Positions 1 to 5,492 of a stretch of 22,524 nt of DNA are shown here, piece after piece. The DNA is from Psychrobacillus sp040274765 (GTDB lineage: Bacteria > Bacillota > Bacilli > Bacillales_A > Planococcaceae), in NCBI GenBank assembly GCA_040274765.1, contig JBEMAY010000054.1, positions 1 through 22,524 of the forward strand, read 5' to 3'. The notes below the pieces were generated by a model. That model saw only the letters and a list, made by a program, of their open reading frames with translations, had not been told where the DNA came from and made no database searches. The translations under genes were made by a program, and so were the position numbers. Within the stretch, counting starts at the first letter, position 1; each line of letters begins with the position of its first letter.

Positions 1-421
1 GAAGGATGAGACAGATACACATTTGGCTTTATTAGAAGCAATGAAATATAATCCGAACGAAGTTATTTTAACTGGTGTAAGTGGTTCTCGTTTGGATCAT
101 TATCAAGCGGCTCTACATGATGTGTACCACTTTCAACAGTTACATCCTAAAATCTCCTTTTATGTCCAAAACTATAAAAATAAGCTTCAATTTCTACTTC
201 CTGGCACTCATTACATACAACAACAGGAATATAAATATATATCTTTTTATCCTTTTGGTGAAAAGCTGGAAGGTTTTACGCTAAATGGGTTTCTATATAA
301 TGTGGAAGAAGAGCAAATCGATTATGGCCATGCAAAGTTTACAAGTAATGAACAAGTAGAGCGAACAAGTACTATCTCCTTTAAGTCAGGCATATGTTTA
401 ATGATAAGAAGCAGTGACTAA
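1..421 (+). CDS. thiN: Thiamine pyrophosphokinase, C-terminal part (5' end outside window)
   Basis: This is the 3' part of a gene whose start lies upstream of the window; the reading frame begins at base 2. The enzyme transfers pyrophosphate from ATP to thiamine to make thiamine diphosphate in the cytoplasm. The visible part starts with KDETDTHLAL, the substrate-binding acidic motif of the family. It continues with SGSRLDH, the counterpart of the usual GGRxDH motif (one Gly replaced by Ser). It ends with a typical C-terminal SNE...TISFKSGICLMIRS segment of the thiamin-binding beta domain. About 139 residues are visible, roughly two thirds of the usual length of just over 200. The ATG at 23 is internal, because conserved KDETD residues lie before it. 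The position directly upstream of spoVM matches B. subtilis thiN (yloS). Identification is by motif and neighbours. Confidence 0.88.
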   Translation, partial: KDETDTHLALLEAMKYNPNEVILTGVSGSRLDHYQAALHDVYHFQQLHPKISFYVQNYKNKLQFLLPGTHYIQQQEYKYISFYPFGEKLEGFTLNGFLYNVEEEQIDYGHAKFTSNEQVERTSTISFKSGICLMIRSSD

Positions 422-437
422 AAGGGAGGAAATTCGT

Positions 438-530
438 GTGAAGGTCTACACATTTAAATTGCCTAAATCAGTTAGTAGTTTTATGAAGGTATGTATTCGT
501 CTTTTTAAGAAGGACGAGGAGAAAAAATAG
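438..530 (+). CDS. spoVM: SpoVM-like sporulation peptide, 30 aa
   Basis: A short reading frame starts at GTG 438 behind a good ribosome binding site (GGGAGGA at 424-430) and encodes 30 residues beginning MKVYTFKLPK. B. subtilis SpoVM, recalled as a 26-residue peptide beginning MKFYTIKLPK, sits in the same place between thiN and rpmB. In that organism it is an amphipathic helix that recognises the convex forespore membrane and anchors the spore coat basement protein SpoIVA. The Leu-Pro at residues 8-9, important for membrane insertion, is kept. The second half differs: it contains SVSSFMKVC where B. subtilis has a Gly-Gly segment, and it ends in the charged tail KKDEEKK, four residues longer. 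The preceding in-register GTG at 436 is followed at once by TGA and is not a start. The reading as SpoVM rests on the N-terminus, size and synteny. Confidence 0.85.
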   Translation: MKVYTFKLPKSVSSFMKVCIRLFKKDEEKK

Positions 531-544
531 CTTTTAAACAGAAA

Positions 545-579
545 TAATGCCAGGTCGACAATTTGTCGGCCTGGCATTA
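545..579. terminator. Bidirectional hairpin between convergent spoVM and rpmB
   Basis: Bases 545-560 pair with 564-579 (16 bp with one U-G wobble) around a 3-base loop. On the minus strand the stem is followed by a T-rich run (TTTCTGTTT), so it should end the rpmB transcript 14 bases after its stop codon. On the plus strand the T-run is poor (TTAACTATG), so termination of thiN-spoVM may be less efficient. The convergent arrangement fits a shared terminator. Confidence 0.75.
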
Positions 580-592
580 ACTATGAGAACGA

Positions 593-781
593 TTAAACGC
601 GCTCAATTTTTCCTGATTTTAAAGCTCTAGCAGAAACCCACACGCGTTTAGGTTTACCGTCTACAAGAATACGGACCTTTTGAAGGTTTGCCCCCCATGT
701 ACGCTTAGTAGCGTTCATTGCGTGAGAACGAGCATTACCAGAACGAGCTTTACGCCCAGTGATTGCACATACTTTTGGCAT
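593..781 (-). CDS. rpmB: 50S ribosomal protein L28
   Basis: This gene encodes 62 residues from the ATG at 781-779, the usual length of bacterial L28. The protein begins MPKVCAITGRKARSGN and carries the family's basic core HAMNATKRTW followed by RVWVSARALKSG. L28 is a late-assembling protein of the large ribosomal subunit. A strong ribosome binding site (GGAGG on the minus strand, 789-793) lies just upstream, so the longer 106-codon frame reaching 913 is not the real start. It is the only gene on the minus strand here and faces spoVM, as in B. subtilis. A candidate promoter lies at 846-874 and a terminator-like hairpin sits in its leader at 797-822. Confidence 0.97.
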   Translation of the reverse strand: MPKVCAITGRKARSGNARSHAMNATKRTWGANLQKVRILVDGKPKRVWVSARALKSGKIERV

Positions 782-796
782 TATAATTTCCTCCTT

Positions 797-822
797 TAAA
801 AAAGAAGCTGAAAGATTTTCAG
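797..822 (-). promoter_or_regulatory. Hairpin and U-run in rpmB leader, possible attenuator
   Basis: On the minus strand CTGAAA (822-817) pairs perfectly with TTTCAG (813-808) around a 3-base loop. A T-rich run (CTTCTTTTTT) follows directly, and the rpmB ribosome binding site comes just after it. The layout is that of an intrinsic terminator in a leader, but the stem is short and has only two G-C pairs. Whether it terminates transcription is unknown. Confidence 0.35.
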
Positions 823-845
823 TTCGATATTTCACATACTTTAAT

Positions 846-874
846 AATTTACCACAGACTCTTTTGATAAGCAA
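846..874 (-). promoter_or_regulatory. Candidate sigma-A promoter for rpmB
   Basis: On the minus strand TTGCTT (874-869) and TAAATT (851-846) are separated by 17 bases, with start of transcription expected near 840. Both hexamers are moderate matches to TTGACA and TATAAT. It is placed correctly to drive rpmB with a leader of about 60 bases. AT-rich DNA gives chance matches, so confidence is limited. Confidence 0.4.
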
Positions 875-1083
875 GTATATCAAGAAAAAAACCTTTACAC
901 TATAAAATAGCAATTTAGGTTAAGTAGTTACTTGCAGTGTTGGGGTTTACATAGTTACTATAGTAACAGATGGTGTATATAGTAGGAAAATATTTTACTT
1001 AAAATTACCTTTATAAATGAATTGGCTATGTTAAAGGGTAGGGTTGATTTATGAGAGAAAGAAAATTTAAATCAGCGAGTAGA

Positions 1084-1217
1084 ATTGATTTCCGCCCCAG
1101 CCGGACGCTTTCCTCGGGTTGAGTGATATGCCCTCACCCACAGCAATCGCGCGTGGTTGTAAGGTCTTATCTGTCTCACTCATCCAGTAAGAGTCGCCCT
1201 TTAGTACTCTAATCAAT
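1084..1217. repeat. Degenerate copy of an intergenic repeat-like element
   Basis: A 134-base stretch is bounded by a perfect 7-bp inverted repeat, ATTGATT at 1084-1090 and AATCAAT at 1211-1217. A second pair of arms lies inside, TGAGTGA (1120-1126) and TCACTCA (1176-1182). It is visibly more GC-rich than its surroundings, with CCGCCCCAGCCGGACGC near the left end and GAGTCGCCC near the right. From memory it resembles a non-coding repeat scattered through many Bacillaceae genomes, whose better copies contain CGGACGCTTTCCGCGGG near one end and GGAGTCGCC near the other. That match is recalled, not computed. No transposase or target-site duplication was found. Confidence 0.6.
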
Positions 1218-1258
1218 AAATGGAGCAGCTAAAATATACTCGCATAAACAAAGTTAAA

Positions 1259-1323
1259 AACTGTCACCAACCCAATTACAATTTTTTTATGTTCTTAATA
1301 GCCATTTGACAGTTCCTTTTTTT
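1259..1323 (+). terminator. Terminator-like inverted repeat with long loop, no gene upstream
   Basis: AACTGTCA (1259-1266) and TGACAGTT (1307-1314) form perfect 8-bp arms separated by 40 bases. The right arm is followed by CC and seven T residues (1317-1323). This resembles an intrinsic terminator or the end of a small structured RNA, but the large loop weakens the case and no transcribed gene lies upstream on this strand. Confidence 0.3.
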
Positions 1324-1326
1324 GTG

Positions 1327-1343
1327 TTTACAGTCACTGTAAA
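1327..1343. promoter_or_regulatory. 17-bp palindrome, operator-like
   Basis: TTTACAGT, one central C, then ACTGTAAA form a perfect inverted repeat with 8-bp arms, the geometry of a dimeric repressor site. It lies about 400 bases before asp23 and about 540 bases upstream of rpmB, so no target gene is obvious. The spacing is like the 7-1-7 sites of Fur-family repressors, but the bases do not match the Fur, PerR or Zur consensus sequences I know. Confidence 0.4.
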
Positions 1344-1561
1344 AAAGAATTGTTAGTCAAAATCAACCAATAATTTTAACAAAAGAATTTATGAAACTAG
1401 AGTAGGTTTCAGGTGATTAGAAAAATAAGACAAAAAGCAGGAGAAGGAATTGAACATATATACTTTTTGCTTGGTGAGTAACGTGTATGTCCTTCACTAC
1501 CACATGCAAAAGTAATTCTGAATTATTTTTCTTCGAGTCATAGGGCCTCGTATTGCTATAA

Positions 1562-1591
1562 TTACAGGTTGTATAGAAAATAACGTATAAT
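1562..1591 (+). promoter_or_regulatory. Candidate promoter for asp23-fakA
   Basis: TTACAG (1562-1567) and a perfect TATAAT (1586-1591) are separated by 18 bases, giving a leader of about 140 bases before asp23. A weaker alternative nearer the gene is TTTTAT (1677-1682) with TACAAT (1700-1705), spacing 17. The sequence does not say which is used. Confidence 0.45.
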
Positions 1592-1740
1592 GTATAAATA
1601 AAACCATTTTTTTTGTGTAGAGGAACCGCTAAATAATAACCCTTTTTTCCAAAAAGTAGACGAATAGAAACGTGTCTTTTATAATTTTAAAGGGTGTAGT
1701 ACAATAAGGGATAGTCAAAAAGGACTTGGGAGGTTTCAAC

Positions 1741-2103
1741 ATGTCAATTGAATTAACAAATGAATTTGGGCACATTGATATATCACAAGATACTATTGCT
1801 CAAATTGCAGGCGGAGCAGCTATTGAATGCTATGGTATTGTTGGTATGGCATCAAAGCATCAAATCAGAGATGGCTTAACAGATATATTAAGAAAAGAGA
1901 ACTTTACAAAAGGTGTAATTGTTAGACAGGAAAAAGATGATTTACATATCGATATGTATATAATTGTAAGCTACGGGACAAAAATTTCTGAAATCGCTTA
2001 TCAAGTTCAGTCTAAAGTTAAATACACGGTAAATAAATCTCTTGGTATGTCGGTGAAATCCGTAAATGTTTACGTACAAGGAGTTCGCGTGGCAAACGTG
2101 TGA
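1741..2103 (+). CDS. Asp23/Gls24-family envelope stress protein (YloU)
   Basis: The gene encodes 120 residues from ATG 1741, preceded by GGGAGG (1729-1734). The frame could be read from an upstream codon at 1726, but that would place the ribosome binding site inside the gene. The length equals B. subtilis YloU. The N-terminal half contains IAGGAAIECYGIVGMA, the hallmark of the Asp23 family, and the protein ends in ...VNVYVQGVRV. It has no signal peptide or membrane segment. Family members are small cytoplasmic or membrane-associated proteins, linked to alkaline or envelope stress in Staphylococcus. The exact role of the YloU branch is not settled. It lies 16 bases before fakA with no terminator between, so the two are probably co-transcribed. 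Confidence 0.93.
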   Translation: MSIELTNEFGHIDISQDTIAQIAGGAAIECYGIVGMASKHQIRDGLTDILRKENFTKGVIVRQEKDDLHIDMYIIVSYGTKISEIAYQVQSKVKYTVNKSLGMSVKSVNVYVQGVRVANV

Positions 2104-2119
2104 TTAAGGAGAGAAAACA

Positions 2120-3772
2120 ATGAAATCAATCAATGGTAATCAATTTGCGGATATGGTCAAGATGGGAGCGCATCATCTTTTCCAAAACGCTGACTATGTC
2201 GACGCTTTAAATGTATTTCCTGTACCAGATGGTGATACAGGAACAAATATGAATCTTTCCATGACTTCTGGAGCTAAAGAGACAGCTGCGCATTCAAGTG
2301 AGCATATTGGAAAAACAGCTCAAGCATTATCCAAAGGTTTGCTAATGGGAGCTCGAGGAAATTCAGGAGTTATTTTATCGCAACTTTTTAGAGGCTTTGG
2401 AAAGTCGATTGAGCAGCATGCTACCTTAGATGCAAAGCAATTTGCCCAAGCGCTACAGTATGGAGTGGAAACAGCATATAAAGCTGTTATGAAGCCAGTT
2501 GAAGGCACTATTTTAACTGTTGCTAAAGATTCAGCAAAAAAAGCAATGGAAGCTAGTGAATCTATTACAGATATATCAGAGCTAATGGCTGTTATAGTAG
2601 AAGAGTCTAAATTATCCTTAAACAGAACTCCGGATCTACTACCTGTTTTAAAAGAAGTAGGCGTAGTTGATAGTGGTGGACAAGGATTAGTTTTTGTTTA
2701 CGAAGGATTCCTTGCAAGCTTAAAGGGAGAAGCCCTTCCTGAGAAGACAATCAGTTCATCTATGGACGATTTAGTAAGTGCTGAGCATCATAAAAGTGTT
2801 CAAGGATTTATGGATACGGCTGACATTGAATTTGGTTTCTGTACAGAGTTTATGGTCCGTTTTGAAGAGGGCAAGAAAGCCTTTGTCGAAAATGACTTCC
2901 GTAACGATTTAAGTGCATTTGGTGACTCGCTGTTAGTAATCTCTGATGATGAGATTGCTAAAATTCATATTCATTCTGAAACACCAGGTGAAGTTTTAAC
3001 ATATGGTCAACAATATGGAGACCTGATCAAAATCAAAATTGAAAATATGCGTCAACAACATACGGACATCGTAGGCGAAGGTAATTCTGCTAATACTGGT
3101 AAGAAGGCGGAAGTTCATCCTTATGCAGTAGTAACTGTTGCAATGGGGACAGGTGTAGCTGAATTATTGAAGAGTCTAGGCGCTTCAGCAGTAATTGAAG
3201 GCGGTCAGACGATGAATCCTTCTACAGAGGATATTGTGAAGGCAATTGAATCGGTAGGAGCAGAACGTGTATTAATCCTTCCTAACAATAAAAACATTGT
3301 AATGGCTGCAGAACAGGCTGCAGAGGTTTTAGGAATTGAGGCAGCGGTAGTTCCTACGAAAACGATTCCTCAAGGAATGGCAGCAATATTAGCGTTTAAC
3401 GCTCAAGCGAGTGTTAAAGAAAACCAAAAGAATATGACAGATGCTTTTGCGCATGTAAAAACTGGTCAAGTTACTTTTGCTGTACGTGATACGTCCATCG
3501 ACGGTGTAGAGATTAAAAAAGATGATTTTATGTCTCTTGCTGAAGGAAAAATTATACTTTCACAGCCATCTAGAGTGGAGGCTGCAACAAAGCTAGCAAA
3601 AGAATTAATTGACGAGGATTCTGAAATAGTGACAGTTATTTATGGAGAAGATGTCACGGAAGAAGAAGCAGAGAAATTTGCTTCGTTTATTGAAGAAAAC
3701 TTCGCAGATGTAGAAGTGGAGCTTTATAACGGTAAACAACCATTGTATCCTTATATTTTATCGGTAGAATAA
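2120..3772 (+). CDS. fakA: Fatty acid kinase subunit A (DAK2-domain protein YloV)
   Basis: FakA is the ATP-binding subunit that, with a FakB protein carrying a fatty acid, makes acyl-phosphate from exogenous fatty acids for entry into phospholipid synthesis. The 550 residues match the family length of about 550. Residues 33-44 (FPVPDGDTGTNM) form the DhaL-type Mg-ATP site with Asp37 and Asp39. GARGNSGVILSQL near residue 80 continues the nucleotide site. GVVDSGGQGL near residue 190 marks the end of the kinase domain. Middle and C-terminal domains follow. It starts at ATG 2120 behind AAGGAG, 16 bases after asp23, and ends just before a strong terminator. The acyl-phosphate product is the same intermediate that PlsX, encoded about 4.4 kb downstream, interconverts with acyl-ACP. 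The fakA name follows the Staphylococcus work; older annotations call it dihydroxyacetone kinase-like YloV. Confidence 0.92.
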   Translation: MKSINGNQFADMVKMGAHHLFQNADYVDALNVFPVPDGDTGTNMNLSMTSGAKETAAHSSEHIGKTAQALSKGLLMGARGNSGVILSQLFRGFGKSIEQHATLDAKQFAQALQYGVETAYKAVMKPVEGTILTVAKDSAKKAMEASESITDISELMAVIVEESKLSLNRTPDLLPVLKEVGVVDSGGQGLVFVYEGFLASLKGEALPEKTISSSMDDLVSAEHHKSVQGFMDTADIEFGFCTEFMVRFEEGKKAFVENDFRNDLSAFGDSLLVISDDEIAKIHIHSETPGEVLTYGQQYGDLIKIKIENMRQQHTDIVGEGNSANTGKKAEVHPYAVVTVAMGTGVAELLKSLGASAVIEGGQTMNPSTEDIVKAIESVGAERVLILPNNKNIVMAAEQAAEVLGIEAAVVPTKTIPQGMAAILAFNAQASVKENQKNMTDAFAHVKTGQVTFAVRDTSIDGVEIKKDDFMSLAEGKIILSQPSRVEAATKLAKELIDEDSEIVTVIYGEDVTEEEAEKFASFIEENFADVEVELYNGKQPLYPYILSVE

Positions 3773-3787
3773 AACTAGAAATACTCC

Positions 3788-3815
3788 GCGTGGGAGAAAT
3801 CCCACGCTTTTTTTT
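3788..3815 (+). terminator. Intrinsic terminator after fakA
   Basis: GCGTGGGA (3788-3795), a GAAA loop, then TCCCACGC (3800-3807) form a perfect 8-bp stem followed by eight T residues. It lies 15 bases after the fakA stop codon and closes the asp23-fakA unit. Confidence 0.93.
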
Positions 3816-3857
3816 ATAAAATTCAAGTGTCCAATCTAATCCTTTCGTACAATACTT

Positions 3858-3886
3858 TTGTTTAAAGTTCCCTAAAAGTGTAAAAT
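3858..3886 (+). promoter_or_regulatory. Promoter for sdaAB-sdaAA
   Basis: TTGTTT (3858-3863) and TAAAAT (3881-3886) are 17 bases apart, just after the fakA terminator and 32 bases before the sdaAB start. This leaves a short leader of about 25 bases. Motif quality and position support a sigma-A promoter. Confidence 0.6.
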
Positions 3887-3918
3887 AGAAATATCAACAT
3901 GAAAGAGAGGTCTGTCAA

Positions 3919-4581
3919 TTGAAATTTAAGTCTGTTTTTGACATTATTGGACCCGTTATGATTGGACCGTCTTCTTCCCATACTGCTGGAGCAGCACGAA
4001 TAGGAAGGGTAGCAAGAGATTTATTTGGAAAGCAACCTACATGGGCAAGGATCCATCTTTATGGCTCTTTTGCCGAAACATACAAAGGCCATGGAACAGA
4101 TGTGGCGATCATCGGTGGTTTACTAGACTATGATACCTTTGATGAGCGTATTAAAACAGCGTTTAGTGAAGCAGAAAGAGTCGGGCTATCCTATGAATTT
4201 ATACCTGAGACTGGACATACGGAGCATCCGAATACAGCTAGAATTGTATTAGGGGATGACGAACGTGAAATGTCAGTGGTAGGTATTTCTATTGGTGGCG
4301 GGAAAACTGAAATAACAGAGCTAAATGGATTCCCGTTAAGATTATCAGGAAACTTGGCAGCGATATTGGTTGTTCATAATGACCGTTCGGGATGTATTGC
4401 AAGCGTTGCCAATTGTTTAGCAAAGCATAATATCAATATTGGTCATATGGAAGTTTCTCGAAAAGAGAAAGGAAATATGGCATTAATGGTAATTGAAGTA
4501 GACCAGAATGTGAGTAAGGAAATTTTAGATGAAATTACAACTCTACCTAATATAACGAAGGTTACGAGGATTGTAGATTAA
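3919..4581 (+). CDS. sdaAB: L-serine dehydratase, iron-sulfur-dependent, beta subunit
   Basis: This is one of two subunits of the oxygen-sensitive enzyme that deaminates L-serine to pyruvate and ammonia. The 220 residues equal the B. subtilis subunit. Residues 16-24 (GPSSSHTAG) form the conserved serine dehydratase beta-domain motif, with GSFAETYKGHGTD following. From about residue 148, ILVVHNDRSGCIASVANCL begins a C-terminal ACT domain, the module that in this family carries a serine regulatory site. The start is TTG 3919, which fits the usual MK(F/Y)xSVFDIIGP N-terminus; an AGAGAGG sequence lies about 9 bases upstream. sdaAA begins 11 bases after the stop, so the two subunits are made from one message. 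Confidence 0.95.
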   Translation: MKFKSVFDIIGPVMIGPSSSHTAGAARIGRVARDLFGKQPTWARIHLYGSFAETYKGHGTDVAIIGGLLDYDTFDERIKTAFSEAERVGLSYEFIPETGHTEHPNTARIVLGDDEREMSVVGISIGGGKTEITELNGFPLRLSGNLAAILVVHNDRSGCIASVANCLAKHNINIGHMEVSRKEKGNMALMVIEVDQNVSKEILDEITTLPNITKVTRIVD

Positions 4582-4592
4582 GGAGGGTTATG

Positions 4593-5492
4593 ATGGAAGT
4601 CTTGTTTCGCAATGTGCGAGAATTAGTGGAGAAAGCTGAAAAGGAAAATAAGCTTATATCAGAGATTATGATAGAACAAGAAATTCTTATAACAGAGCGT
4701 ACTCGTGAAGAAATTATGTCGCAGATGGATCGTAATCTAACCGTTATGGAAGAAGCCGTGGAAAAGGGACTGAAGGGGGTTCGTTCTACCTCTGGATTAA
4801 CGGGTGGAGACGCTGTGCTGTTGCAAGCTTATATGAAAAAGGGAAATACACTTTCCGGTGAATTAATGTTGGATGCTGTAAGTAAAGCAGTAGCTACCAA
4901 TGAGGTAAATGCTGCAATGGGAACGATTTGTGCAACTCCTACGGCTGGCTCTGCAGGAGTGGTCCCAGGAACTTTGTTTGCAGTAAAAAATAAGCTTAAC
5001 CCTACGCGGGAGCAAATGATAAGATATTTGTTTACAGCTGGAGCATTTGGATTTGTTGTAGCAAATAACGCTTCTATTTCTGGCGCTGCAGGAGGTTGCC
5101 AAGCAGAGGTTGGATCAGCGGCTGGGATGGCTGCCGCGGCAATAGTTGAGATGGCTGGAGGGACTCCTGCCCAAAGCTCTGAGGCATTTGCTATAACTTT
5201 AAAAAACATGCTTGGTTTAGTATGTGATCCAGTTGCGGGACTTGTAGAAGTACCGTGTGTGAAGCGAAATGCAATGGGAGCTTCTAATTCCTTAGTGGCT
5301 GCGGATATGGCACTCGCTGGAGTGACTAGTCGTATACCTTGTGATGAAGTGATTGATGCTATGTATAAAATTGGTCAAACGATGCCAACTGCTTTAAAAG
5401 AAACTGCTCAGGGAGGCTTAGCTGCTACACCAACAGGAAAATGGCTAGAAGCTAAAATCTTTGGTGGGGCTGTGGTCAGCAGTGGAAAATAA
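4593..5492 (+). CDS. sdaAA: L-serine dehydratase, iron-sulfur-dependent, alpha subunit
   Basis: The catalytic subunit of L-serine dehydratase has 299 residues from ATG 4593. An ATG at 4590 is also possible, but it lies only 3 bases from AGGAGG (4581-4586), whereas 4593 has a normal 6-base spacing. Three cysteines are at residues 169 (GGCQAEVG), 211 (VCDPVAG) and 222 (VPCVKRN). Their 42- and 11-residue spacing matches, from memory, the [4Fe-4S] ligands known in the structurally studied single-chain enzyme. CATPTAGSAGVVPG and the glycine-alanine-rich core are typical of the alpha domain. The 3' end overlaps the start of recG by 11 bases, implying coupled translation. Confidence 0.95.
   Translation: MEVLFRNVRELVEKAEKENKLISEIMIEQEILITERTREEIMSQMDRNLTVMEEAVEKGLKGVRSTSGLTGGDAVLLQAYMKKGNTLSGELMLDAVSKAVATNEVNAAMGTICATPTAGSAGVVPGTLFAVKNKLNPTREQMIRYLFTAGAFGFVVANNASISGAAGGCQAEVGSAAGMAAAAIVEMAGGTPAQSSEAFAITLKNMLGLVCDPVAGLVEVPCVKRNAMGASNSLVAADMALAGVTSRIPCDEVIDAMYKIGQTMPTALKETAQGGLAATPTGKWLEAKIFGGAVVSSGK

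Larger units (their letters stand above)
914..1740. other. Gene-free region between rpmB and asp23
   Basis: No reading frame with a convincing start, ribosome binding site or recognisable protein was found on either strand. The region holds a degenerate repeat-like element (1084-1217), a terminator-like inverted repeat (1259-1323), a 17-bp palindrome (1327-1343), and candidate promoters for asp23 near its right end. Bases 914-1083 and 1344-1550 are AT-rich and show only weak hairpins, for example GAAAC/GTTTC arms near 1393-1410. It is long compared with the other gaps in this window. Confidence 0.7.

Noticed and set aside
1084..1217. Active insertion sequence or MITE
   Set aside because: No transposase, no target-site duplication around the ends, and the terminal arms are only 7 bp; treated as a decayed repeat instead.
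1344..1550. Possible small RNA or short gene in the AT-rich gap before asp23
   Set aside because: Only weak hairpins (such as GAAAC/GTTTC near 1393-1410), no convincing start with ribosome binding site, and no terminator could be supported.
4829..5209. 126-codon open frame on the minus strand opposite sdaAA
   Set aside because: It lies wholly inside a well-supported gene, has no ribosome binding site, and its alanine-rich product reflects the codon pattern of the sdaAA core.
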